64,000 nucleotides of DNA. It comes from Phycisphaerales bacterium (lineage in GTDB: Bacteria > Planctomycetota > Phycisphaerae > UBA1845 > UTPLA1). The notes beneath the pieces were generated by a model, which did no database searches, had not been told where the DNA came from, and saw only the letters and a list, made by a program, of their open reading frames with translations. The stretch spans positions 186,001 to 250,000 of the forward strand of contig JAKSDK010000448.1 of the NCBI GenBank assembly GCA_022360095.1. Direction: 5' to 3'. Of this stretch, positions 44,430-55,400 are shown in pieces; position 1 is the first letter of the stretch, and the number at the start of each line of letters is the position of its first letter. Position numbers and translations under genes: made by a program.

Positions 44430-45953
44430 CTATCGTGAACCCAGGAAAAAAGTCCCGAACGTTCGCAGCAGAATAATCAGATCAAGTTCGAGCGACGTGT
44501 GCTTGATGTAGTACAGATCCAGTTGCAGCTTTCGCCGGGCGTCCGAGACACTGGAGCCATAGGAGAAATTGATCTGCGCCCAACCGGTCAGGCCGGGTTT
44601 GATCAAATGGCGCTCATCGTAAAACGGGATGAGTGAAGAAAGCGGTCCAACAAATTCCGGACGTTCAGGTCGAGGACCCACGACGGACATCTCGCCCTTC
44701 AGGATGTTCCACAACTGCGGCAGTTCATCCAAACGCGACTTTCGCAAGAACCGTCCGATGGGCGTGATCCTGGGGTCGTTGGGCTGCGCCCACTGAGCGC
44801 TGGAACCGGTCTCCGAGCCGTCACCCTCGGCGTCGTTTCGCATCGTCCGGAACTTGTAAAGCGTGAATGTGCGTCCACCCTGTCCGAGCCGAGTCTGGGA
44901 ATAAAACACCGGTCCATTGCTACGGAAACGGATTGCGACCGTGACCAGCAGAAACAGCGGCGCCGTCAAAACAAGCCCGATGCTCGACATCACGATGTCA
45001 AAAACGCGCTTGGCAACGGCGTGCTCCTTGCGCTGTCCCTTGAGATCGGCCGTCAAAAACCAGTTCGGGGTGATGTGGGAAACCGGTACCTCGCCATACG
45101 TGGTCTCGTAGAACGTCGTCTCGTCGGTCACGCGACAACCCAGACGAAGGCATGACATCGCCGCCCTGAGATGGGCCGCATTGCGCGCGGTCGTTTCCGC
45201 CACGACCACTTCAGCCACGTCGAATTCTCGGCAAAGGTCCTCGATGTCCTCAAGACCTCCCACCACCGGTATGTCGCTTTCCCCGTGCTCCTGGGTCGAG
45301 TGACGGTCAAACGCAACGACACCCACCAGGCGATATCCCGGCACGGCCCCGCGACGAACCGAGCGCACGATCGTGCCCGTCAGCGGACCTTGTCCGATGA
45401 CCAGCAAACCTCGCCGGATGTCGCGCACCGCGTGGTGCGCGAGCAGCCTTACCATGGACGCGGTAAGAAGGAAGAAAACCATCCCCGTCGCGGCGGCGCG
45501 CCGACTGAGATGAGAGTACATGAATAGATGCATGATCAGCCATGTGACGGCCATCGCCACGGTCACCGTGAGCAGGCACCTCGCCACGATGCGAGACCTT
45601 GCCCAGAGCGTGCTTGCTTCGTAAAGACCGAAAACACTCCCGGCAAAGACCACGGCCATCGCGAGGATCACACCGGCCATCCATAAGCTGAAGTCCGTCA
45701 GCGCGTTGGGGATGGGTGCCCACCAAACGAACAAGCTGTGACCCAAAACCACGCCCCCGCAAACGAGCGCCATGTCCAGCACCATCCAGACGGCTCGCGG
45801 TAAGTGAAGGAGGCATCCGCCCACGAGTGCGCGAACGCCGTCCGGCTTGGCTGCTTCCGAATCAAGCCGGCCTGGTCGAACCACGTCCGGTAGTTTGGGC
45901 AGGGGGGCAATATCAATTGAGAGCATCGTGGAATTCGTTGTCACGCTGAGCAT
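44430..45953 (-). CDS. exopolysaccharide polyprenyl glycosylphosphotransferase
   Basis: This WbaP/WcaJ-type enzyme starts exopolysaccharide repeat units by moving a sugar-1-phosphate to undecaprenyl phosphate. Of 507 residues, about 35-170 form four or five membrane helices and about 175-300 a CoA-binding-like fold. The C-terminal sugar transferase domain follows, with KRVFDIVMSSIGLVLTAPLF, GPVFYSQTRLGQGGRTFTLY, KFRTMRNDAE, LPQLWNILKGEMSVVGPRP and KPGLTGWAQINF. Together with the genes to 52 kb it suggests a surface polysaccharide locus, though no flippase or polymerase is seen. GAGGGA is next to the ATG. Confidence 0.92.
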   Translation of the reverse strand: MLSVTTNSTMLSIDIAPLPKLPDVVRPGRLDSEAAKPDGVRALVGGCLLHLPRAVWMVLDMALVCGGVVLGHSLFVWWAPIPNALTDFSLWMAGVILAMAVVFAGSVFGLYEASTLWARSRIVARCLLTVTVAMAVTWLIMHLFMYSHLSRRAAATGMVFFLLTASMVRLLAHHAVRDIRRGLLVIGQGPLTGTIVRSVRRGAVPGYRLVGVVAFDRHSTQEHGESDIPVVGGLEDIEDLCREFDVAEVVVAETTARNAAHLRAAMSCLRLGCRVTDETTFYETTYGEVPVSHITPNWFLTADLKGQRKEHAVAKRVFDIVMSSIGLVLTAPLFLLVTVAIRFRSNGPVFYSQTRLGQGGRTFTLYKFRTMRNDAEGDGSETGSSAQWAQPNDPRITPIGRFLRKSRLDELPQLWNILKGEMSVVGPRPERPEFVGPLSSLIPFYDERHLIKPGLTGWAQINFSYGSSVSDARRKLQLDLYYIKHTSLELDLIILLRTFGTFFLGSR

Positions 45954-46172
45954 TCCCTCGTAGGACGATATTGGTATCGGACGGGAAAACCCTTAACGTG
46001 AGCAGAGTCCTTCAGATTACCTGCTCAGTCGTTATCGGACAGCATCGAGCTTATGGGCTCTCCTTGGCGGTTGTTGATTCCGGACGCAAGTTGCCGGTTC
46101 GAACCCCCGATAAGCATTAAGCAAAGCAAATGATGCCAACCCGCCGAGTCCATCTGGAAGGAAACGCCCGAA

Positions 46173-47000
46173 ATGACCACTCGACCAAGCAGAACGTTTC
46201 TGAGCGCGATGACAGCGACGCTCCTCGTTTCAGGCTGTGCTGATCAAGAACGAGCCCCCAAATACCAGGTGGCCGTCAAAGAAAAAATCGTGCCCGTCCG
46301 CGCTGAAGATCTGGGAGTATCTGAAGCGTTTTTTCAAAAGATCGGCGTTCACCTGCTCAACAACGAGCCCACGCTCGGCCGATTTCCAGCCGGACTCTGC
46401 GTGGCTCGAGTGACAGCCTTCACCACCGAAAAAGGGAAACAGGGCAAGCTGCGCGTGACCAAGCCACCTGTGCATCATGCCATTTACTGGAATCATCTTC
46501 TCGACGAGCTGTCCGCGATCCGGGAAGTGGTTTTTCTGGGCAAACCAGGATTGGACCCGCGCGGCTACGACCTACGCGAAGTGGTCGAGGCCGCCGCCAA
46601 CCTGGAGTGCAGTTTCTGCCTTATCTACGCCAAGCTGGAAAACAGTGACGCCGATGCCGAATACGTGGGCGTTTTCTGGGACACGAGCAAATTCAAACCC
46701 CTTGCCGTGTTAAGAACCCCGGTTGTTTTGCCGGCCGAGTTCCAGGAAGAATCCCTGCAGGATGAGAATGTGGAAATGGACATCGGCGTTTGTGAAGCGG
46801 ATTTTCGGGCCGAACAGGATTTCCGCCGACTGGTCCGAGACGTCCTTTGGGACATGGTTGCACGCGATCAGACGGCCCCCACGACCCAGCCAAGCCCCTG
46901 GAGAATTGAAGAAGACGATGGCTTGCCTTCCTTTCCGCGAGACTATGAACGTTATCGGGATTCCCGATATGACCGGCTCTGGCGGCGTCATCGACGATAA
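46173..47000 (+). CDS. putative lipoprotein, unknown function
   Basis: The 275-residue product has a lipoprotein signal (FLSAMTATLLVSGC, cysteine near residue 23) and a mature part with alternating strands and helices, for example GKPGLDPRGYDLREVVEAAA. No family is recognised. AAGGAAA precedes the ATG. It lies between the glycosylphosphotransferase and a VanZ gene, so a surface polysaccharide role is possible but unsupported. The end is basic and Tyr/Arg-rich. Confidence 0.7.
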   Translation: MTTRPSRTFLSAMTATLLVSGCADQERAPKYQVAVKEKIVPVRAEDLGVSEAFFQKIGVHLLNNEPTLGRFPAGLCVARVTAFTTEKGKQGKLRVTKPPVHHAIYWNHLLDELSAIREVVFLGKPGLDPRGYDLREVVEAAANLECSFCLIYAKLENSDADAEYVGVFWDTSKFKPLAVLRTPVVLPAEFQEESLQDENVEMDIGVCEADFRAEQDFRRLVRDVLWDMVARDQTAPTTQPSPWRIEEDDGLPSFPRDYERYRDSRYDRLWRRHRR

Positions 47001-47083
47001 CGAAGGAAGATGAAGGCCTAATTCACCGATCTATCTTCCAGTCTCTAATTTCTGCCTCATCCGAGGGACGGGGGAACGAAGGC

Positions 47084-48637
47084 ATGCACTCGGAATCCAC
47101 CCGGATATCCGAAGAACCGTTGATCCGCGCGATTCATCGACGCATCGTCGAAATCGTTTTCGTGATTTACGCAGCTTTCCTCGCTTACATTTCCGTCGTT
47201 CCATTTGATCTCATCGGCACGCCGCCTCCCCATTCAGCCCCAGGCTTCTTTTTCGGCATTGCCGTGACCGGCGGGAACGTGCCGGATATTTTCGTTAACA
47301 TCGGGATCTATCTACCACTCGGCGCGCTCGGATGGATCGTATGCCGCCGTTTGAAACTCGGACGAATCACCGCCGCTGCGCCCGCGGTCCTCTTTGCGGG
47401 ACTGCTTAGTTTCGCCATCGAATACGGACAACGATGGATCGGCTCTCGTGTTTCGTCCTGGGTGGACGTCATCGCAAATCTGCTGGGCGCCGGCATGGGG
47501 GTCGCACTGCTCTACATCTGGTCCGAACCACTCCGCCGCCTTCTCGACCAGGGCCGAGCATCCGCACAGCGAAATTGGTGGTCCGCGGCGGCCAAGGCTA
47601 CGGTCTGTCTGCTTCTCGTTCTTCATCTCCGACCCTACGACGTCGTGGTGGACATCAGACACACAGCCGCTTCGCTGGTGCGCCATGCCGACCTGAGTCC
47701 GGTGGCCGCCTGGAATGGACTGCCCGAAAAAGTGCAATCCGAAATCAACGTGGGTCGGCGCAAGGGAATGCCGGAACTCAGCCGAGTGAAGTGGGAATAT
47801 GCACTCGACCGAATCGCCGAAATCGCAGCATATGCAGCCCTCACCGTCATGCTGACCCTGGGGCTAAACGCCGGAAAACCAAACCGCAAAACGCTTCGAA
47901 CATACGCCTGGGCAGGCTTCGTCGTCGTCTCGCTGGCCATGATCGTGACCGTCATCCGTATCTTTTTGATTACTCACGGACTGGACACGGCCCACGTGTG
48001 TTCCGGTGTTCTGGGCTGGCTGATCGGCTGCGCGGCGGCATGGCGCATGTCACCGTCTGCGAATCGCAGTTCGCGATTCACACTGCCGCTTGGACTGATC
48101 CGGCTCGCCGTGGTCGTAGCACTCGCACTTTCCGTCTTATACGAACTCGTCCCATTCGATTTTAAGGTGGAAAACGACGTCACAAAAACGTCCGAGGGAC
48201 TGTTCTCGAGTATTCCTTTTGCCTTGGGTTTCAAGAGCCGCCCTAACGACGCCTTCTACGACATCACCGGTGAAATGCTCCGATATGGTGCGATCGCCAT
48301 TTGCATCGCCGTCTCGCTTTCGCGGTGGACCCGATGGCGATGGCGTCTGCAGCTTACGGCCAATGTCCTTCTGACGGCGGCCGCCTGCGTGGTTTTTGAG
48401 GCGACGCATCTGATCATGGAGAGTCGCCATGCAGATGTGACGACCGTCCTGATCGCGATGTTTGCCTCATTCACCGGGATGATCGCCGTTCGATGGATGG
48501 TCGATTATCGCCAATATCTGTCGGTCACCGTGGCGAACGATCTGTTGACGAGTCAGCTTATCGACGGCGAGAGTTACGACAAAAACCGCGAATTGCGAAC
48601 CGCAAAGCGAGAAAACGTCAAGAGCATGACGTCGTAA
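47084..48637 (+). CDS. VanZ family protein with two VanZ-like halves
   Basis: The 517-residue protein has about eleven membrane helices. The first half (about 20-150) is a full VanZ domain: ISVVPFDLIG, DIFVNIGIYLPLGALG, IEYGQRWIG and VSSWVDVIANLLGAGMG. The second half (about 340-490) repeats the VPFDF entry and the FEATH...D...V pattern in a looser form. A duplication followed by divergence is likely. Planctomycete polysaccharide loci often contain such proteins, with unknown role. GAAGG precedes the ATG. Confidence 0.8.
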   Translation: MHSESTRISEEPLIRAIHRRIVEIVFVIYAAFLAYISVVPFDLIGTPPPHSAPGFFFGIAVTGGNVPDIFVNIGIYLPLGALGWIVCRRLKLGRITAAAPAVLFAGLLSFAIEYGQRWIGSRVSSWVDVIANLLGAGMGVALLYIWSEPLRRLLDQGRASAQRNWWSAAAKATVCLLLVLHLRPYDVVVDIRHTAASLVRHADLSPVAAWNGLPEKVQSEINVGRRKGMPELSRVKWEYALDRIAEIAAYAALTVMLTLGLNAGKPNRKTLRTYAWAGFVVVSLAMIVTVIRIFLITHGLDTAHVCSGVLGWLIGCAAAWRMSPSANRSSRFTLPLGLIRLAVVVALALSVLYELVPFDFKVENDVTKTSEGLFSSIPFALGFKSRPNDAFYDITGEMLRYGAIAICIAVSLSRWTRWRWRLQLTANVLLTAAACVVFEATHLIMESRHADVTTVLIAMFASFTGMIAVRWMVDYRQYLSVTVANDLLTSQLIDGESYDKNRELRTAKRENVKSMTS

Positions 48638-48638
48638 A

Positions 48639-49976
48639 TCACGACGATGAGACCACATGGCGATGCTTGCCCGAAGGATCGGGTTGAATCTCGCGGGCCC
48701 GATGCAGCCTCACTTCGATTCGCTGACCGATCTGTTTTCGCAACAAATGAATAATCTGTCGCTGTCGATGGGCGTCGAACGCGTCGTCCGCAACGACCGT
48801 GACGTCCAGGTCCAGATTGGAAGCCTGCTCGACCTTAAACTGTCGAATGGCCGGCTCTTCCCGCAAGACGTAAATGACCGAAAGGGCATGCGCAAAGCCG
48901 CCGTCCGCCGTTCGAAGCATGTCCGTCTTTCGCCCTTCCACAATGTCGAGCGTTTCTAAACCTCGTCCGCAGGGGCATTGCGACACCCCCCAGCGAGCCA
49001 TGTCCCCTGTTCGATATCGAATAAACGGCATTCCAAATGCATCCAGATGTGTCACCGTAACCTCCCCGGGTCGGTCTCCCGTCACCGGCCGTCCTTCGGA
49101 ATCAAGTAACTCCAGAATCAGGCTTTCCATCGTGACGTGATAACGACCTTGTGGACACTGATGCGCGATGAAGCCTCCTTCCCGTGAACCGTAACCATCG
49201 ACGACCGGAACTGAAACGGATTCCTCGATGACAGCCCGATCACTTGGCAAGAATACTTCACCCGTCGTAAACACGGCCCTGAGCGAAGGGGTCTGCAAAG
49301 ACCTGCCACAATCAAGTCCGTGTCGCACCAACCGTGCCAAACTGCTTGGATATCCAAAGATATGAACGGGATCAAATCGACGTATTTGCTTCAAATAGAG
49401 CGACATCCCGGCCGGCGTCATCTTAAACGCGTTGAGCAATCGATGATTGGTTAGACGATCGCGAAACCGTTTCATGCGATCCTGTCGGGCAAGCTCCACC
49501 GGAGCGCCCCACAAGTACAGCTCGCGCTGACCAATATCGATGTTGAACCAGCGGCGTGAACGAACACGAGCCGCCTGATCGGCAGCCTGCCTGGAGCGAT
49601 CGATTAGAAAGATGAGTGGATCTCCGGTGGAACCGCCTGTGGTGCAAGGGTAGAGTCGCTCTTTGCTCAGCCAATCGGTCATTTCTTCTGAATGGGCTCG
49701 GATATCGGCCTTGGTCAGCGGCGGCAAATCCCTCAATGCTTCGAGGTCGACGCGCCCGGGATCAAGATGGGATTGCTCGATCCTGCGGCGATAAAAAGGA
49801 CACGACGACGACGCATGCTTGAGCAAGTGGCGCAGCTTCTGCTGTTGCAACGCCCGCAACCGGTCCCTCGACCACCATTGAGTCTGGTCCAACATGCGGA
49901 GATACGAAAAAGTCCGGCGGCCGAGCAGCAACTCGTGAAGAGGAAGCAAAAGATGTTTGACGACAAATGGAGACAA
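48639..49976 (-). CDS. phenylacetate-CoA ligase/CapK-like adenylate-forming protein
   Basis: The 445-residue protein belongs to the PaaK/CapK branch of adenylate-forming enzymes, which are common in capsule loci. Signs are the P-loop CTTGGSTGDPL (about 112-122), IFGYPSSLARL, VVDGYGSREGG, FIRYRTGDMA and GRKTDML. The carboxylic-acid substrate is unknown. It starts with TTG three bases after the asnB stop; the family N-terminus (LLPLHELLLGRRTFSYLRMLDQTQW) requires this start because the next ATG would remove it. The two genes are therefore translated together. Confidence 0.88.
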   Translation of the reverse strand: MSPFVVKHLLLPLHELLLGRRTFSYLRMLDQTQWWSRDRLRALQQQKLRHLLKHASSSCPFYRRRIEQSHLDPGRVDLEALRDLPPLTKADIRAHSEEMTDWLSKERLYPCTTGGSTGDPLIFLIDRSRQAADQAARVRSRRWFNIDIGQRELYLWGAPVELARQDRMKRFRDRLTNHRLLNAFKMTPAGMSLYLKQIRRFDPVHIFGYPSSLARLVRHGLDCGRSLQTPSLRAVFTTGEVFLPSDRAVIEESVSVPVVDGYGSREGGFIAHQCPQGRYHVTMESLILELLDSEGRPVTGDRPGEVTVTHLDAFGMPFIRYRTGDMARWGVSQCPCGRGLETLDIVEGRKTDMLRTADGGFAHALSVIYVLREEPAIRQFKVEQASNLDLDVTVVADDAFDAHRQRQIIHLLRKQIGQRIEVRLHRAREIQPDPSGKHRHVVSSS

Positions 49977-49979
49977 AAC

Positions 49980-51929
49980 TTAGCGACCGGTGCGACTTGG
50001 AGCGAATGAAGTTTGATACCGCAGATTCTCGGCTTTCGTTTCCCAGTTTTCAGCGTCCAGCGCGCTCCAGGCATCCAGCATGGCGAGTTTCCACAAGGTG
50101 ACACCGCACCGGACTCGTCCGGATACGCAGCCTTGCCAAAAACGATGAATCGCTTCGGGCGCAATCCACTCGTGCAACGCTGCGCCAGGTTGCAGCAGAT
50201 GATCCTGAAACCGTTCTCGCAACGGCCCTTTGAACCAGTCATCCAACGGAAGATCGAAACCGGCCTTGGATCGCTTTGCGATATCCGGATCAACGTGACG
50301 CGCCACTGCACGACGAAGCGGCATTTTGCCTTGACGGCCGCGAATCCGCCGGGCCGGCGGAATTCGCCATGCAGACTCCATGAAACGATAGTCCAGCATC
50401 GGCGAGCGCACTTCGAGACCGTGCGCCATACTCGCCCGATCGACCTTCGTCAGAATCCCGTCGGCAAGGCCAAGACGAATATCCACGTATTGACATTTTG
50501 ATAAATGGTCCGGCGCATCACAATTCTGATAGAGCCGACGGACATGATTCAGCGGATCATAATCGCCGCTCATCATCAAGATGTCGGGTCTCAATAATGA
50601 ACGTGCTTCCGCCGGGCTCAGCGAGGCGACGGAGAGACCGTGCGAGGTCGCCGAATCCAACGCCAGGTTTTGCAAGGTTGTGCCGGCACGGAGCGGACGA
50701 GGAATCCAGGAGCGCTCCGGATAAATCGAACCAAGTCTGCCTAAGACTCCGTGTCGCAGGGACCGGGGCACCCAGCGCCGCGCCAATTCCTCGTACTTGT
50801 CGAAACGATACCGGCGATAGCCGGCCATCGCTTCGTCACCCCCGTCGCCTGACAGCACGACCTTGACGAACCGTCTTGCGTGCTGCGAGAGGTAGTACAT
50901 CGGAATCGCGCTCGGATCGGCAAAGGGCTCATCGAAATGCCAGGCCAGAGTCTCAACGATCCCGGCGGCGTCCGGATCAACCAATCCGTCATGATGCTCC
51001 GTGTCGAGAAGGGCCGCGGTCTCTCGTGCGGCGTCGCGCTCGTCAAATCCGCGCGAATCAAATCCGCACGTCACCGTGACAATTTGTTCGCGAACGAGCT
51101 GTGACATCACCGCAACCACGGCACTGGAATCGAGACCGCCGCTTAGAAATGCGCCGACCGGAACATCGGCGATCAACCGAGGCCGAGTCGCTCTTTTCAA
51201 TTGGCGCCAGACCTCCGCAGCCATGTCATCCGACGGCCGTTGATCCCAGTCATGATGTCGCAGGTCCCAATAGGGTCGAATCCGCGCGCCGCCGTTTTGA
51301 AACACAAGCAAATGGCCGGGCGCGAGCTTATGGACATGCTTGAAGATCGTTTTCGGCGATGGTATGAAGCCATAGGTCAAATAATCGATCAGCGCGGTCG
51401 GGTCCACCTCTCTGCGAACCCCAGGCACAGCCAGAACAGCCTTCAGTTCGGAAGCGAAGACCAAACGACCATCGCTGAGATGGTAGTACAGTGGCTTGAC
51501 TCCGAGACGGTCGCGAGCCAGCAGCAAGCGCCGCCGCGGCTCGTCCCAGATCGCAAATGCGAACATGCCGTTAAGCTGTTCGATGCCGCGATCCCCCTCA
51601 TCCTCATAAAGATGGACGAGACATTCCGAATCGGTCGTCGTACGAAAGCGGTGCCCCCCGGCGATCAGATCTTCACGAAGTTCAAGAAAATTGTAAATTT
51701 CCCCGTTGGCGACGGTCCAGATCGTTCCAGACTCATTGCAAAGCGGCTGCCGGCCGGATTCCAAGTCGATGATGCTGAGACGGCGATGCCCCAACGCAAC
51801 GTCCGGCGTGACGTACCGGCCGCCCTCGTCCGGGCCTCGATGCGCCAAACGATCGAGCATCGTGTCAAGAGCGGCGCGATTTTCCGGATCAATCCGTTCG
51901 CGCCCGACAATCCCGGCAATGCCGCACAT
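49980..51929 (-). CDS. asnB: asparagine synthase (glutamine-hydrolyzing)
   Basis: The 649-residue enzyme uses glutamine and ATP to amidate aspartate or a related carboxyl group. The N-terminal Ntn-type glutaminase has the catalytic Cys2 (MCGIAGIVGRERIDPEN), RLSIIDLESGRQPL and NGEIYNFLELREDL. The synthetase domain has the PP-loop LSGGLDSSAVVA (about 265-276) and SGDGGDEAMAGYRRYRF. The start was set at the ATG that exposes Cys2, preceded by AAGGA; the upstream extension would block the catalytic residue. Paired with the CapK-like gene it probably modifies an exopolysaccharide or its precursor rather than making free asparagine. Confidence 0.92.
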   Translation of the reverse strand: MCGIAGIVGRERIDPENRAALDTMLDRLAHRGPDEGGRYVTPDVALGHRRLSIIDLESGRQPLCNESGTIWTVANGEIYNFLELREDLIAGGHRFRTTTDSECLVHLYEDEGDRGIEQLNGMFAFAIWDEPRRRLLLARDRLGVKPLYYHLSDGRLVFASELKAVLAVPGVRREVDPTALIDYLTYGFIPSPKTIFKHVHKLAPGHLLVFQNGGARIRPYWDLRHHDWDQRPSDDMAAEVWRQLKRATRPRLIADVPVGAFLSGGLDSSAVVAVMSQLVREQIVTVTCGFDSRGFDERDAARETAALLDTEHHDGLVDPDAAGIVETLAWHFDEPFADPSAIPMYYLSQHARRFVKVVLSGDGGDEAMAGYRRYRFDKYEELARRWVPRSLRHGVLGRLGSIYPERSWIPRPLRAGTTLQNLALDSATSHGLSVASLSPAEARSLLRPDILMMSGDYDPLNHVRRLYQNCDAPDHLSKCQYVDIRLGLADGILTKVDRASMAHGLEVRSPMLDYRFMESAWRIPPARRIRGRQGKMPLRRAVARHVDPDIAKRSKAGFDLPLDDWFKGPLRERFQDHLLQPGAALHEWIAPEAIHRFWQGCVSGRVRCGVTLWKLAMLDAWSALDAENWETKAENLRYQTSFAPSRTGR

Positions 51930-52169
51930 CCATAAAGTCCTTGAAGCAGACGTCTTTTCGTGGTTCCGCATAAATATCGGCATTTGCCCGACGACCCTGG
52001 ACGGTGCGACGGCAGGCGTGGCCCTGTCGAAGAATCCGCATTTTTTGCGCAACAATACCGGGTGAGGGACGCGAAAAGACGAAGACAAACCCCTCATGCG
52101 ATGGTCAGGCGGCCATCGGTAAGGTACGATATAGGGGTACGGTAATATCGTAGATCATTGGAGTGCTCG

Positions 52170-52448
52170 ATGATGACCCAAGACCTGACTCTCGCCTTCT
52201 TTCAAAGTCTCGGTTGGCCCGAAATCCTGGTCATCGGCATCGTCGCCTTGCTCATCTTCGGGAAACGCCTGCCGGAGGTCGGCAGGTCGCTGGGGAAGAG
52301 CTTCGTGGAATTCAAGAAGGGCCTCAAGGATACCGGCGACGAACTCAAGCAAATCAAATCGGATGCAGACGCCTCATTGCCCGATAAGCCTGGCTCCTTT
52401 AACGAGCCTCAAAAATCCAGTGCCGAGGCGAACGGCAATAGCGGCTAG
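52170..52448 (+). CDS. tatA: twin-arginine translocase subunit TatA/TatE
   Basis: TatA forms the pore of the twin-arginine exporter for folded proteins. The 92-residue product has one N-terminal membrane helix (LGWPEILVIGIVALLIFG), the FGKRLPEVGRSLGKSF hinge and amphipathic helix, and an acidic tail. The ATG at 52170 follows GGAG by 6 bases; the TTG at 52158 is too close to that site. No tatC is adjacent. It ends one base before the convergent beta-helix gene. Confidence 0.92.
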   Translation: MMTQDLTLAFFQSLGWPEILVIGIVALLIFGKRLPEVGRSLGKSFVEFKKGLKDTGDELKQIKSDADASLPDKPGSFNEPQKSSAEANGNSG

Positions 52449-52449
52449 A

Positions 52450-55400
52450 CTATCCGGATTCCGCGGTGACGACGCTCGAAACGAACGGATCGATATCCTG
52501 TTCGTTCACAACACCATCAAGATTGGCGTCCGCCGCGCATAGGTCGTCGAAAATCAAACTACCGTTGATCAGTATCCGAACAAAAGCGGCGGTGTCCCTC
52601 CCGTCGACCGAGCCGTCCCCATTCGTATCAGCCGTGGCGCGACTTGAACAGGGGTCACAACCATCTGGAATCCCATCGGAGTCGGAATCGATGATGTCAT
52701 CGAAGCCCGGACACAGATCGCAGGCATTGCCGACGCCGTCATTGTCGTCGTCGCCTTGGCCCTGATTGGGCGCAACGACGCAGTTGTCGCATGCATCACC
52801 CACGCCGTCGAAGTCCGAGTCCATTTGCCCCGTATTCGACTCTCCCGGGCAATTGTCACACAAGTCACCAACTCCGTCGGCATCGGAGTCCAACTGTTTG
52901 ATGTTCACATTGAAAGGACAGTTGTCGCAGCCGTTATCGACCGTGTCGCCGTCAAAGTCAACGAATGCATCGAATTCATGGGCACCCATATCGACGATCG
53001 GACAATCGCCGCCGCCCGTGTCGTTGGTCTCCGGGTCGTCGACCGTCCGCCGAAGCTCCGAGAGATCGAACGGCGTTGATTCCGTCGTGTCGCCGTCGTT
53101 GTCCAGGTCCGGCGCATCAGCGAGCAAAGCCCCTGAGTCTCCGGCATCGATGCAAGGCGAGCCGGACGACAGTCGAAGATCGTCGTCTTCAGTGCCCAGG
53201 AGGTCATCCATGCCGTCGGCGTCTACAAACAATGGATCATCGCCGACGTTGCCGATACCGCCGAGATCGCCGGTCCAGCCCTGAATACAGGAATGTTTAA
53301 TCGTAAAAGGGCCTGATAGTTGCGATTTCTCGCCCTGACCAAAAGCGTCCTGATTGTTCCAAAGAATGCAGTTAAGGACAGAAACTTCGTGGGATGAGAA
53401 GTTCCTGATTGCGCCTCCACGGGCCGTACTCTGGAAGCCGGTCCCCAGATTTTGAGTAAAGGAACAATTGACCAACAGCGGTAGTCGGTTCCCTCCTGTG
53501 GAGCTGTCACCGGTGGCCAAGCCTCCACCCCGCTTGGCTGTATTCCCGATGAACTCACAGTTAACCAGTGTTACGCCGTCTGTTCCATTGGACATCCCTC
53601 CTCCGTTTTCACTGGCCGTATTTCCGAGAAAGCGCGTGTTTGTCATCAATTGGCCTGGGGTCAGGCAATAGGAATAGATGCCGCCGCCGTCCCTCGCCAC
53701 ATTGCCGATGAAGTCACAATCGGTCACTCTTAATGAGTATCCACATTCGTTGAACAATCCGCCGCCGTTCGTCCTGCTTCGGTTTTCGCGAAAGACACAG
53801 TTGGCGATCCGCGGGCTTGCGGCTGATGAATACAGTCCGCCCCCCTCGTTTCCATCCGCGATGGATTGCGCGTTACCCCCGGTGATTGTGAAGCCGTCGA
53901 GGATGGCGACGTTGCCGAAGTCTCTCGCCATGACAACGTGCACGCTATTCTCAGTGTTGTTAACGAAGTCCGGACCGTCATCACCGTTCAGATCACCGCT
54001 TAGGATGGTGGAGTTTTTCGTGTGGTCGCGGTATTCTCGGCTGGTTTCACCTCCGATGAAACCGCCGTAAGTGTCCACACCTTTGATCAGTTCGAAACTC
54101 GCTGAACGATCGCCGTTGGGAGGCGCCGGCGTGTACGTCCCTTGTGCGACCCATATTTCCGCAACACCCGGCCGATTCGCCGCGGCGTCGATTGCATCTC
54201 GCAGTTCATGGAAAGCATGGGGCCAGCTTGTGCCGACGTTTGCGCCAGCCGCGTTCTTATCCACATACAGCAACGCGGGCACCGGCTCGTTGTCTTGCTC
54301 AGTCGCCACGACGTCGGCCGGAGCGATGCCTTTCGCGGCAATCTGTATCGCGGCGCTCCCGTTAGTGAAGTCAACGTCGTTGGCCGCATTAAGCGTGACG
54401 CTCTGCGGCGCAAAATAATTGCCCGAGTCGAACGTCAGCGAAGCGCCAATCGACACGGCGATATCGGAATCGCCTGAGACCCTGGAAATCGCGACGGAAA
54501 CTTCCTCGCCTGGATCGCCGGCCAGCGCGACCGTGAATGTCGCGGTTCCCCCCTCGGGCACGTCCAGCGCTTCGGCGTCAACGACAAACCCCTGCTGCGG
54601 TCCCTCATAAGCACCCATATCCACGATCGGGGGGCCCGCGGCACCGGGATTACCCGTGTCCGGCGTGTCCGGGTCGTCCGCGAATCGCGGATTGCCGTCG
54701 AGATCGAACTCAGGCAGCGGCTGGACACCGGGCATGAATCCATCCGTATCGGCGTCGTTGTCTCCGGCGTCTACACAAGGCGAATCAAAGCGCAGATGCA
54801 GGTTGTCGTCCTCGGTACCGATGATATTGTCCGGACCATCGGCATCGACGAACATCGGATCGTCGCCGAGGTTTCCCGCTCCACCCAAATCCCCCGTCCA
54901 CCCCTGGACACAAGAGTAATTGATAAATCCGGAAACGTACCCAACCTGTGCAATTTCGTCCGTTTGCTCGTCGAACTCATTTTCCCAGAAAACGCAATTG
55001 TTAATCCGGGGGCCTGAGCTGATAGCGAACAATCCGCCGCCTTGATTCCGGGCAAACGTACATTGCGTGAGTGTTATAAAGCCATCCCCGCTGTAAATAC
55101 CTCCGCCCGCTGAAGCTGAATTTCCACTAAACAAGCAATTAACAAATCGAAGTCGATTGGTTGAAAATTCATGATAATGCGCGCCACCTATAATGGCTCT
55201 GTTTCCAACATATCGACAGTCAGTCACTGTTAGCGTGCCAGAGTCGTCGCTGACGGTCGCACCGCCAGCTCCTGCCCTGTTTGACACAAAAAGACATTGA
55301 TCAAGTTCCGCGCCAGCATATCCGCAGTAGACACCGCCTGCCGTGCCTGCCGAGTTTTCGCGAAACTCGCATCGCGTCAGCCTCGGGCTGTCGCCGCTCG

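Noticed and set aside
46032-46116. tRNA-like segment with GGTTCGAACC and inverted repeats TTATCGG/CCGATAA and GCTTAT/ATAAGC
   Set aside because: The T-stem does not pair around the loop, no consistent D and anticodon stems fit either acceptor option, and the lengths are wrong.
52650-52950. Possible repeat array in the beta-helix gene
   Set aside because: The periodicity is explained by thrombospondin type 3 repeats in the protein, not by a CRISPR or DNA-level array.
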